Below are positions 1 through 5,376 of a DNA stretch of 5,376 nt, one piece after another. The stretch lies in assembly GCA_023150195.1 (NCBI GenBank), contig JAKLLI010000151.1, positions 1 to 5,376 of the forward strand. The letters are read 5' to 3'. The first letter of the stretch is position 1; the number at the start of each line of letters is the position of its first letter. A program made the position numbers and the translations under genes. Origin of the DNA: Azonexus sp. (GTDB taxonomy: Bacteria > Pseudomonadota > Gammaproteobacteria > Burkholderiales > Rhodocyclaceae). Below the pieces are notes generated by a model. It did not search any database and was not told the origin of the DNA. It saw only the letters and a program-made list of their open reading frames with translations.

Positions 1-1
1 G

Positions 2-100
2 CTCGCCCGTGCCGGTATCGTCATCAGCCACCTGGCCTGCGGACGCCCCGATCTGGAACAATTGTTCATGCGCCTCACCCACCGTTCCTTGCGCGACTGA
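2..100 (+). CDS. ABC transporter ATP-binding protein, C-terminal end (partial)
   Basis: Only the last 32 codons are present; the reading frame enters from the left edge and stops at TGA 98-100. The visible residues include RPDLEQLFMRLTHRSLRD. This matches the usual C-terminal tail of ATPase subunits that pair with ABC-2 type permeases, where a (S/D)LE-(D/Q)-(V/L)F-x-x-LTGR-x-LRD pattern follows the nucleotide-binding domain. Walker A, Walker B and signature motifs would lie upstream and cannot be checked. A single base separates its stop from the permease ATG at 102, so the two are almost certainly translated together as one exporter. The family call rests on a short tail and on the neighbour, so it is good but not certain. 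Confidence 0.8.
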   Translation, partial: LARAGIVISHLACGRPDLEQLFMRLTHRSLRD

Positions 101-101
101 C

Positions 102-1310
102 ATGAGCACCCGCCTGACTGCACTCTGGAAAAAGGAAGGGATCGCCCTGCTGCGCGACCGCCACGGTCTCGCCGCGCTCTTCCTGATGCCGGTGATCTTC
201 ATTCTGGTCATGACCATGGCCCTGCACGACGCCTTCATGCCGGGTGCGGCGATCGACGTGGCGTATGCGGTGGTCGACCTCGATCATAGTTCCCAATCCG
301 GCGCACTGATCAAGCGGCTGGAAAAATCCGGATCCTTCCGTCGCGTCGCCCTGATCGACAACGTCGAGGCCGCACGCACCGGCATTCGCAGCGGCCAGCA
401 GGCACTCGTCCTGGTGATTCCACCGGGATTCGGCAAACGACTGCTGACCCCCGGCGGGGTGGATGGTCAAGCCAGCGAACCCCTGCAACTCCTGCTCGAT
501 CCCGTGCTCAACCCGGCGCTGCAACTGGCCTTTCGCACACAAACGGCCGCCGTGCTGGGCACACTGCGCGCCGACGAACTGACCCAGCGGGCCGGCAAGC
601 TGTTCGGCCTGCCGGTGGGTACCGGCGAACGGGAATGGCCGGACGAAATCGTCAGCGTGGCGATCCAGAACCAGCGCAGCATCCGCCCGCCTTCGTCGGT
701 CCAGCAAAACGTCCCGGCCTGGCTGGTATTTGCGATGTTCTTCGTCGTGGTGCCCATTTCGTCCATCTTCATCATTGAGCGCCAGCAAGGCACCCTGCAA
801 CGCCTGGCCGCGATGGGCCTGCCGTTCCGCCTTGTTCTGGCCGGCAAGTTGTTTCCCTTCTTTGTCGTCAACCAGATTCAGGCGGTGCTGATGGTGCTGG
901 TCGGCATGTATCTGGTGCCCCTGCTCGGTGGCGAAGCCCTGCAACTCCCCGTGGGCATGGGCTTGTTCAACCTCTGGCTGGTGGCCGCGGCCGTCAGCCT
1001 GGCAGCCGTGGCCTGGGCCTTGCTGGTCGCCAGCATGACGAAAACACCGCAGCAAGCCACGGTGGTCGGCGGGGTGGGCAATATCCTGATGGGCGCCATC
1101 GGCGGCATCATGGTCCCCAAATTCATGATGCCGGCCGCCATGCAAACCCTGGCCGCCTGGTCGCCCATGGCCTGGGGACTGGACGGTTTCCACACCATCA
1201 TGCTGCGCCAGGGTGAGCTTGCCGACATTCATCCCATCCTGTTTCAACTGCTGGGCTTTGCCGTACTGGCGCTCGCCATTGCCATCCCCCTGAACCGGAC
1301 CCGAACATGA
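102..1310 (+). CDS. ABC-2 type transporter permease (YhhJ/YbhR-like exporter subunit)
   Basis: A 402-residue inner-membrane permease predicted to work with the ATPase encoded just upstream. The layout is typical of the ABC2_membrane_3 family: a short cytoplasmic N-terminus, one membrane segment at about residues 24-45, a large periplasmic domain (about 46-200), then a C-terminal block of about five hydrophobic segments (about 205-227, 247-276, 290-312, 320-345, 378-396). After the second segment comes IIERQQGTLQRLAAMGLP, a conserved cytoplasmic loop of this family (ER-x-x-GT-x-x-R-L). The ATG at 102 is preferred over an in-frame ATG at 9 because the earlier start would overlap the ATPase end and add 31 non-homologous-looking residues. 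The 3' end overlaps the ACP start in ATGA, tying this exporter to the lipid/polyketide genes. Substrate is unknown; export of the cluster product or of a lipid carrying it is an inference from position. Confidence 0.9.
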   Translation: MSTRLTALWKKEGIALLRDRHGLAALFLMPVIFILVMTMALHDAFMPGAAIDVAYAVVDLDHSSQSGALIKRLEKSGSFRRVALIDNVEAARTGIRSGQQALVLVIPPGFGKRLLTPGGVDGQASEPLQLLLDPVLNPALQLAFRTQTAAVLGTLRADELTQRAGKLFGLPVGTGEREWPDEIVSVAIQNQRSIRPPSSVQQNVPAWLVFAMFFVVVPISSIFIIERQQGTLQRLAAMGLPFRLVLAGKLFPFFVVNQIQAVLMVLVGMYLVPLLGGEALQLPVGMGLFNLWLVAAAVSLAAVAWALLVASMTKTPQQATVVGGVGNILMGAIGGIMVPKFMMPAAMQTLAAWSPMAWGLDGFHTIMLRQGELADIHPILFQLLGFAVLALAIAIPLNRTRT

Positions 1311-1576
1311 GTCACGAACTGCGTACTGCCCTCAAGTGCCTGATCATCGAAGCCTGCGACAAGGACTGTCCGCCGGAATCGATTGGCGATGACGACCTGC
1401 TGTTCGGCCCGGAAGCCCCCTTGCAACTCGATTCACTCGATGCCTTGCAGATCTCGATGGCGATCAAGAAAACCTACGGCCTGCGCTTGCCGGACAGCAA
1501 GGAAACCCGCCGCATCCTCAGCAGCGTGGCGAATCTGGCCGATCATCTGGCCGCCTGGCAGGCCGGCCGCGGATGA
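1307..1576 (+). CDS. Acyl carrier protein
   Basis: An 89-residue protein of typical ACP size. The phosphopantetheine attachment motif is LDSLDALQIS, with Ser43 (codon 1433-1435) as the expected modified serine. The following helix, AIKKTYGLRLPDS, and a C-terminal helix with LADHLAAW fit the four-helix ACP fold. It would be activated by a phosphopantetheinyl transferase not present in this window and would carry the growing acyl chain for the adjacent ketosynthase. The ATGA overlap with the permease (1307-1310) and a second ATGA overlap with the ketosynthase (1573-1576) indicate translational coupling on both sides; no clear Shine-Dalgarno sequence is seen before the ATG, consistent with coupling. 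The sequence looks like the stand-alone ACPs of aryl polyene-type clusters more than the housekeeping AcpP, which usually has a GADSLD motif and very acidic helices. A specific name is not justified. Confidence 0.92.
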   Translation: MSHELRTALKCLIIEACDKDCPPESIGDDDLLFGPEAPLQLDSLDALQISMAIKKTYGLRLPDSKETRRILSSVANLADHLAAWQAGRG

Positions 1577-2664
1577 GGCGTGCGGTCTACCTTGCCGGGC
1601 GCGGCATTGCCTGTGCGCGGGGCCTCAGCCCCGACGCGGTGGCGGAGGCCCTGTGGCAAGGGGGTTACGCGCCGGCCAATGCCTGCGCAGCGACGCTGGA
1701 CCACCCCTACTTTTCCATCGCAACGCTGCAGGGCAACTGGCGCCAGCGCGCAGAAGCCGCCGTTCGTCACGTGGCTGCAACCCTGGGCCCGCTCGCCCCG
1801 GAAACACCGCTGTTCTTCGCCTCCTCCTCCTTTCAGATCGGCGAGTTCGAGGCCCTGCCGGCCCCTCGCAATCTACCCATCGCCTGCGCCTCGCCAAGCT
1901 TGACACTGGCCGAGTGGCTGGGACTCAACGGCCCCTGCCACAGCTATGCCACAGCCTGCACCTCGGGCAATGCTGCCTTGATGGCCGCCAGCGAACAAAT
2001 CGCCGACGGCCTGATCGACGAGGCCGTGGTGCTGGGCTTTGAACTGGCCAACCGCAGTACGCTGGCCGGCTTCATCGCCATGGGCCTGCTCTCGCCAGAT
2101 CTTGGGCGCCCCTTCGATCAGGCACGCAACGGGCTGCTGCTAGGCGAGGCCGTTGCGGCCGTTCGCCTCTCTGCGCACCACGGCGACTGGCAGTTGCGCG
2201 CCCAAACGATGGGCCTGGACGCGCACACGCTCACTGGTCCAACCCCCGACGGCTCACGCATCGCGGCGCTTGCGGTCGACTGCCTGACGCAAGTCAATCT
2301 CGCCGCCGCCGACTTGGATCTCGTCAAGGTCCATGCCGGCGGGTCACCCGCCAGCGATCTGGCGGAAGCACGGGCCCTGCATACGCTCTTTGGCGCCGAC
2401 CTGCCGCCCCTGCTCTCCTTGAAACCTGCGCTGGGCCATACTCTGGGCGCCAGCACGATCGCCGAATTGGTTGCGCTCACCGCCTGCCTGGATGCCGGAC
2501 ATTTACCCGGTACGGCGGCCTTTTCCCACACTGACCCCGAGATCGGCCTGCAAGCGCAGGTCGACCGCAAATTGCTCAATGCCCGGCATGCCTTGCTGCT
2601 GGCATTGGGCTTTGGCGGTGGGATGGGCGCCCTTGTGCTGTCACGCCGATGCGCATTGCCCTGA
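1573..2664 (+). CDS. Beta-ketoacyl-ACP synthase (condensing, KAS I/II-like)
   Basis: A 363-residue thiolase-fold condensing enzyme that should elongate an ACP-bound acyl chain by decarboxylative Claisen condensation. The N-terminus (VYLAGRGIACARGLSPDAV) matches the usual opening strand of KAS II-type enzymes. The nucleophile is Cys129 in TACTSG (codon 1957-1959), His254 lies in VHAGGSPASD (normally AHGTGTxxND), Lys284 and His289 lie in SLKPALGHTLGAS, and the C-terminal glycine-rich GFGGGMGALVL turn is present. The Cys-His-His triad is therefore complete and the enzyme is predicted active. At 363 residues it is shorter than the usual 400-420, and the TACTSG and HAGGS variants set it apart from FabB/FabF. 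This supports a secondary-metabolism or specialised-lipid role. It overlaps the ACP by 4 bases and the following KS-like gene by 16 bases, suggesting the two KS proteins are made together and may form a heterodimer. Confidence 0.9.
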   Translation: MRRAVYLAGRGIACARGLSPDAVAEALWQGGYAPANACAATLDHPYFSIATLQGNWRQRAEAAVRHVAATLGPLAPETPLFFASSSFQIGEFEALPAPRNLPIACASPSLTLAEWLGLNGPCHSYATACTSGNAALMAASEQIADGLIDEAVVLGFELANRSTLAGFIAMGLLSPDLGRPFDQARNGLLLGEAVAAVRLSAHHGDWQLRAQTMGLDAHTLTGPTPDGSRIAALAVDCLTQVNLAAADLDLVKVHAGGSPASDLAEARALHTLFGADLPPLLSLKPALGHTLGASTIAELVALTACLDAGHLPGTAAFSHTDPEIGLQAQVDRKLLNARHALLLALGFGGGMGALVLSRRCALP

Positions 2665-3332
2665 CCCCCTTCAGCCAGCATCTGGCACCCGCAACGCTCG
2701 GCGCCGCCGTGCGCGCCGCACTCGGTCAGCCCTTGCGCCGCGCCGCGCCGTACACGCAATTGCTCGCCTGCGGCGCTTTTCAGCTGCTGCTGCCTGCCGA
2801 GCGAGACATGCCCTTCGCCTTGCTCTGGCAAACCACCCGGGGACCGCGCGAGGAAACGCTGGCACTGCTTGCCGAAGTCTGCGAGGGCAGCGGCGAACCC
2901 ATGCCCTACGATTTTTTGGCGACGCAACCGGCCATCGCCGCCGCACAGCTCCAGCCCTTGCTCCCCGGACTGGCGCATGCGCAGTGCAGTCCGCTGGCTC
3001 ACGCCACCGGGGCCGACTGGCAATCCCTGCTGACCCAAGCAGCCAACTGGCTGGTGCATGGCCGTTACGCCCGAGTCCTGTGCGCCCACATCGATGCCTC
3101 GCCCGAGACCTGCACCGCGCACTGGATCAAATTGCATACCGCGCCGCTTGAAATTGGCGCATGGCACCTCCATCTGTCCAACAATCCTTCATCGGACGAC
3201 GCCCCCGGCATCGCCGATACGCCCGACCTTCCCGCGCAACTGGTTTCGGCCTCCGCCGCCAAACTGGCCTTGCATTCCCGCCACGCCCCGTATCGAACGG
3301 TAGAATTCGTCCGATCACAACCTGCCAGGTAA
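2649..3332 (+). CDS. KS-like protein, possible chain-length factor (ApeC-like)
   Basis: A 227-residue protein with no ketosynthase catalytic motif: there is no TACSSG-type cysteine, no HGTGT histidine and no GHxxGA histidine. Its length and layout resemble the beta-ketoacyl synthase-like N-terminal family (PF13723). The segment from about residue 55 to 100 (PFALLWQTTRGPREETLALL, then MPYDFLATQPAIAAAQ) lines up by eye with the family's (V/L)FaSrhGE-x-x-R-x-x-x-LL and SP-x-x-F-x-x-S-V-HNA pattern. The family's HNA is replaced by TQP, so this member is divergent. In aryl polyene biosynthesis a short KS-like protein (ApeC) pairs with the active ketosynthase ApeO as a chain-length factor; the 16-base overlap with the active KS gene fits the same arrangement. 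That function is inference. The ATG at 2649 gives MRIALTPF and has no strong ribosome binding site, consistent with coupled translation. It could instead be a structural or orphan KS remnant. Confidence 0.72.
   Translation: MRIALTPFSQHLAPATLGAAVRAALGQPLRRAAPYTQLLACGAFQLLLPAERDMPFALLWQTTRGPREETLALLAEVCEGSGEPMPYDFLATQPAIAAAQLQPLLPGLAHAQCSPLAHATGADWQSLLTQAANWLVHGRYARVLCAHIDASPETCTAHWIKLHTAPLEIGAWHLHLSNNPSSDDAPGIADTPDLPAQLVSASAAKLALHSRHAPYRTVEFVRSQPAR
3301..3306 (+). promoter_or_regulatory. Possible -10 element for the cnoX-HDAC pair
   Basis: TAGAAT matches the sigma-70 -10 consensus at 5 of 6 positions, in the context CGGTAGAATTCG, a form often seen at proteobacterial promoters. It lies 32 bases before the chaperedoxin ATG, giving a predicted leader of about 25 bases. 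No good -35 hexamer is found at 16-18 bases upstream (the sequence there is C-rich); a TTGCAT at 3270-3275 is too far, with a 25-base spacer. The element sits inside the 3' end of the KS-like coding sequence. It would let the downstream genes be expressed apart from the lipid cluster. Confidence 0.35.
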
Positions 3333-3338
3333 GCCACC

Positions 3339-4193
3339 ATGTCCCCATTCGCCTTTGACGTTTCCATTGAAGATTTCGAAGCCAAAGTCCTGCAACCCTC
3401 GCTCGAAGTACCGGTCGTGGTCGACTTCTGGGCTCCTTGGTGCGCGCCCTGCCAAACGCTGAAGCCCATGCTGGAAAAACTGGCCGAGGAATATCAGGGC
3501 CGCTTCCTGCTGGCCAAGGTGAATTCGGACGAAAACCAGGCACTCGCCGGCCATTTTGGCGTGCGCAGCATTCCTTCCGTGAAGGTGGTGTATCAAGGTC
3601 AGCTGGTCGATGAATTCAACGGCGCCCTGCCTGAAGGCCAGGTGCGCGAGTTTCTTGACCGCATCGCGCTCCCCGCCGGCCCCGGAGGCAACCTGCGCGA
3701 AGAAGCCGCCGCGCTGGTCGCCGAAGGCAAGCTCGACGAAGCCCTGGCCAAGCTGGTGGAAGCCAGCCAGGCCAATCCGCAGGATCAGGCGGTGCAGCTC
3801 GACGCCATCGATGTCCTGCTGCAACTGGGCCGCAGCGACGAGGCCGCTCAATTGCTGGCGGGCGACTACCCGAACGAACCGGATCGTGCCAACGCCCTGC
3901 GTGCCCGCCTCGCGCTGGCACAAGGCGCCACCGATACGGCACCGCTGGAAGCCCGCCTGGCCGCCAATGCCGACGACCATGCCGCCCGTCTGGAACTGGC
4001 CAAGGCCTACGCCGCGCAAAGCCGCTTCCGCGAGGCCCTGGAGGCCGCGCTGGAAGTTGTGCGCCGCGACCGTTTTTTTGACGAAGGCGCCGGCCGCAAG
4101 ACCCTGCTGCAATTCTTCGACGCCCTGACCGGCGAGCAGTACGACGACCTGGTCCGCGAATTCCGCCGCAAGCTCTCCGCCACCTTGAACTAA
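3339..4193 (+). CDS. cnoX: CnoX/YbbN-like chaperedoxin (thioredoxin domain plus TPR-like tail)
   Basis: A 284-residue cytoplasmic protein, the same length class as Escherichia coli CnoX (YbbN). Residues about 1-112 form a thioredoxin domain: VVVDFWAPWCAPC with redox cysteines Cys35 and Cys38, and the cis-proline in RSIPS at Pro79. Residues about 115-284 are an Ala/Leu/Glu-rich helical domain with TPR-like repeats (for example GKLDEALAKLVEA and SRFREALEAALEV). In E. coli, CnoX is a holdase that protects proteins during hypochlorous-acid stress and hands them to GroEL and DnaK; its motif there is SxxC and it is not an active reductase. This protein keeps both cysteines, as in the Caulobacter CnoX type that also has oxidoreductase activity, so dual redox and chaperone function is likely. 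The ATG at 3339 follows the KS-like stop by 6 bases, with a modest AGG ribosome-binding core at 3327-3329. The context next to lipid genes is probably incidental. Confidence 0.92.
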   Translation: MSPFAFDVSIEDFEAKVLQPSLEVPVVVDFWAPWCAPCQTLKPMLEKLAEEYQGRFLLAKVNSDENQALAGHFGVRSIPSVKVVYQGQLVDEFNGALPEGQVREFLDRIALPAGPGGNLREEAAALVAEGKLDEALAKLVEASQANPQDQAVQLDAIDVLLQLGRSDEAAQLLAGDYPNEPDRANALRARLALAQGATDTAPLEARLAANADDHAARLELAKAYAAQSRFREALEAALEVVRRDRFFDEGAGRKTLLQFFDALTGEQYDDLVREFRRKLSATLN

Positions 4194-4203
4194 GACGACA
4201 CAG

Positions 4204-4235
4204 ACGTCGGTCATGAAGCTGTTTTATACCGACGT
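4204..4235 (+). repeat. 8-bp inverted repeat enclosing the HDAC-family start codon
   Basis: ACGTCGGT at 4204-4211 is a perfect reverse complement of ACCGACGT at 4228-4235, with a 16-base loop that contains the ATG at 4213-4215. In mRNA this could form a hairpin that occludes the weak ribosome binding region and presents the start codon in the loop. The left arm also contains the palindrome GACGTC (4203-4208). An 8-bp arm with a short loop is expected about once in a window this size by chance, so only its placement makes it notable. Confidence 0.35.
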
Positions 4236-5133
4236 GTTCGTGCTGCCGCTGCCGGCCGGGCACCGTTTTCCGATGGAAAAATACGCCCGGCTGCGTGAAA
4301 CCCTGCTCGCCTCCGGCGATTTTCCGCCCGAGGCCTTTCACCTGCCGCCCGCGGCCACCGATGCCGAATTGGCGCTGGCCCACGATACCGACTACATCCG
4401 GCAGGTGTGCACCGGTCAACTGGACGACAAGGCCCAAAAAGCCATTGGCTTTCCCTGGAGCCCGGCGATGATCGAACGCTCCCGCCGTTCGGCCGGCGCC
4501 ACCATGGCCGCCTGCCGGGCAGCACTGAGCGGCGACCGCATCGCAGCCAATCTCGCTGGTGGCACCCACCATGCCTTTCGTGATCACGGCGAGGGCTTCT
4601 GTGTATTCAACGATGCCGCCGTCGCCGCCCGGGTCATGCAAGCGGAAGGGCGAGCGCAACGCATCCTGATCGTCGATTGCGACGTGCATCAGGGTAACGG
4701 CACGGCCGCCATCCTGCGCGACGACGACAGCATCTTCACCTTTTCCATGCACGGCGCCCGCAACTACCCCTTTACCAAGGAAGCCAGCGATCTCGATATC
4801 GAATTGCCCGACGGCTGCAGCGATGCGGCCTATCTGCAGCAACTCGACCACGGCCTGAGTACCGCTTTTGATCTCGCCCGCCCCGAGCTGGTGATTTATC
4901 TCGCCGGTGCCGACCCCTATCAAGACGACCGCCTGGGCCGACTCGGCCTCAGTTTCGCGGGTCTCCTTGAACGCGACCACCGCGTACTCTCCGCCTGCCT
5001 GGCGCACGGCGTACCGGTCGCCATCGCCATGGCCGGGGGTTACGCCCGGGTCATTGACGATACGGTGGCCATCCATGCCGCGACGCTAAAACTGGCAAAA
5101 AACCTGTTGCAATCGGTGTTGACCGTCGCCTGA
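4213..5133 (+). CDS. Class IV (HDAC11-like) zinc-dependent histone deacetylase family protein
   Basis: A 306-residue arginase/deacetylase-fold hydrolase. The catalytic parts are all visible: the general-base histidine pair His119-His120 in GGTHHAF, the FCVFND segment (130-134), zinc ligands Asp157 and His159 in DCDVHQGNGT, the third zinc ligand Asp234 in AGADPYQDD, and the transition-state tyrosine Tyr277 in AGGYA. The N-terminal HRFPMEKYARLRETL is typical of the class IV branch, which includes human HDAC11. It should remove an acyl group from lysine side chains or small amines; HDAC11 itself prefers long-chain fatty-acyl groups, but the bacterial substrate is unknown. Its ATG is 19 bases after the chaperedoxin stop with no terminator between them, so the two are likely co-transcribed. 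No clear Shine-Dalgarno sequence precedes the start, and an inverted repeat encloses it. Other possible roles in this superfamily include acetylpolyamine or acetoin-type hydrolysis. Confidence 0.93.
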   Translation: MKLFYTDVFVLPLPAGHRFPMEKYARLRETLLASGDFPPEAFHLPPAATDAELALAHDTDYIRQVCTGQLDDKAQKAIGFPWSPAMIERSRRSAGATMAACRAALSGDRIAANLAGGTHHAFRDHGEGFCVFNDAAVAARVMQAEGRAQRILIVDCDVHQGNGTAAILRDDDSIFTFSMHGARNYPFTKEASDLDIELPDGCSDAAYLQQLDHGLSTAFDLARPELVIYLAGADPYQDDRLGRLGLSFAGLLERDHRVLSACLAHGVPVAIAMAGGYARVIDDTVAIHAATLKLAKNLLQSVLTVA

Positions 5134-5135
5134 TG

Positions 5136-5157
5136 CTTGGCGAAGCCTGTCGGCAAG
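5136..5157 (+). repeat. Imperfect inverted repeat in the intergenic gap
   Basis: CTTGGCGA (5136-5143) and TCGGCAAG (5150-5157) pair at 7 of 8 positions, with one G-G mismatch and a 6-base loop AGCCTG. It lies directly after the deacylase stop. There is no T-run on the 3' side, so it is not a classical intrinsic terminator. It could be a weak transcription-attenuating hairpin or an operator for the downstream gene; its left arm overlaps a possible -35 hexamer. Confidence 0.3.
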
Positions 5158-5165
5158 TTCACAAT
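5137..5165 (+). promoter_or_regulatory. Weak candidate promoter for the membrane signalling gene
   Basis: TTGGCG (5137-5142) and CACAAT (5160-5165) are separated by 17 bases and each match the sigma-70 consensus at 4 of 6 positions. An alternative -10, TTAATT at 5172-5177, is more AT-rich but has no matching -35. This is weak evidence; a promoter in this 58-base gap is plausible because the gene spacing is much wider than elsewhere in the window. Confidence 0.2.
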
Positions 5166-5191
5166 GGCAGCTTAATTTCGCCCCTTCCGCC

Positions 5192-5376
5192 ATGACCCGA
5201 CTCCCCGGCCAGTATTCCCTGCAAACCCGCATTACCCTGAGCGTCCTCTTCGCGACACTGAGTGTGGTTTGGCTGACCGCGCTGACACTCAGCCATCAGT
5301 TGCGCAAGGACATGGAAGCGGCGATCTCCACCCAGCAATTTTCGACCGTTTCGCTGATCGCCAGCGAAATCGACCG
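5192..5376 (+). CDS. Membrane signalling protein, N-terminus (partial)
   Basis: The first 61 codons of a gene that runs off the right edge. The protein begins with a short basic, polar cytoplasmic stretch (MTRLPGQYSLQTR), then a hydrophobic membrane segment at about residues 14-33, followed by SHQLRKDMEAAISTQQFSTVSLIASEID. This looks like the start of a periplasmic sensor domain. An uncleaved N-terminal membrane anchor followed by an amphipathic helix with a QQFSTVS-type sequence is common in proteobacterial diguanylate cyclases/phosphodiesterases and sensor histidine kinases with Cache-like domains. The output domain is outside the window, so which of these it is cannot be decided. The start ATG is the first in frame after the 58-base gap; no strong Shine-Dalgarno sequence is seen before it. 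Confidence 0.65.
   Translation, partial: MTRLPGQYSLQTRITLSVLFATLSVVWLTALTLSHQLRKDMEAAISTQQFSTVSLIASEID

Noticed and set aside
9..101. In-frame upstream ATG extending the permease by 31 residues
   Set aside because: It would overlap the end of the ATPase gene, and the added residues (Ser/Pro/Cys-rich) do not look like a permease N-terminus. The ATG at 102 directly after the ATPase stop gives the usual start.
75..1247. 390-residue open frame on the minus strand opposite the ABC permease
   Set aside because: Composition is rich in His, Gln, Gly and Ala with no recognisable domain. It is the expected antisense shadow of a gene with strong GC bias at third codon positions.
1383..2042. 219-residue + strand open frame across the ACP and KS
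   Set aside because: Arg/Pro/Cys-rich out-of-frame translation overlapping two genes with clear motifs.
2118..3173. 351-residue minus-strand open frame opposite the KS and KS-like genes
   Set aside because: It spans two well-supported + strand genes, shows no family motif and has antisense-type low-complexity composition.
3315..4214. 299-residue minus-strand open frame opposite the chaperedoxin
   Set aside because: The + strand product has clear thioredoxin motifs over the whole length; the antisense frame is Gln/Gly/Val-rich with no recognisable domain.
3616..5076. 486-residue minus-strand open frame across the chaperedoxin and deacylase genes
   Set aside because: The longest open frame in the window, but it covers two confident genes. 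Its C-terminal part is Arg/Gly/Pro-rich, typical of out-of-frame GC-rich sequence.
5136..5157. Rho-independent terminator after the deacylase gene
   Set aside because: The hairpin has a mismatch in the stem and no T-run follows, so it is reported only as an inverted repeat.

Overview
All genes in this window lie on the + strand. The sequence is GC-rich with strongly GC-biased third codon positions, which is why long antisense reading frames are open. Protein content and promoter style suggest a Gram-negative proteobacterium, most likely a betaproteobacterium (Rhodocyclales-like). That placement is inferred from general similarity and was not tested by a search.

Region 1 (1-3332) is a tightly packed operon segment. 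In order it holds the C-terminal end of an ABC-transporter ATPase, an ABC-2 type permease, an acyl carrier protein (ACP), a ketosynthase (KS) with an intact Cys-His-His triad and conserved Lys, and a short degenerate KS-like protein resembling a chain-length factor. Each junction is a 1-bp gap or an overlap (TGA-C-ATG, two ATGA overlaps, one 16-bp overlap), so the five proteins are probably translated as a coupled set. This looks like the edge of a type II fatty acid/polyketide-like cluster, of the broad kind seen in aryl polyene, xanthomonadin or flexirubin pathways. Here the core is joined to an ABC exporter. The product cannot be read from this window, and the remaining genes (ketoreductase, dehydratase, acyltransferase, ligase, further ACPs) would lie upstream.

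Region 2 (3339-5133) holds two housekeeping or stress-type genes. The first is a CnoX/YbbN-like chaperedoxin (thioredoxin domain plus TPR-like tail) with a full CAPC redox site. Nineteen bases downstream is a class IV, HDAC11-like, zinc-dependent deacylase with all its catalytic residues. A possible -10 element (TAGAAT) inside the end of the KS-like gene suggests that this pair can be transcribed independently of the lipid cluster.

Region 3 (5134-5376) is a 58-bp intergenic gap with an imperfect inverted repeat, followed by the start of a membrane signalling protein cut off by the window edge.

No RNA genes, mobile elements or CRISPR arrays were seen. The most interesting item is the uncharacterised ABC exporter-ACP-KS-KS-like module.
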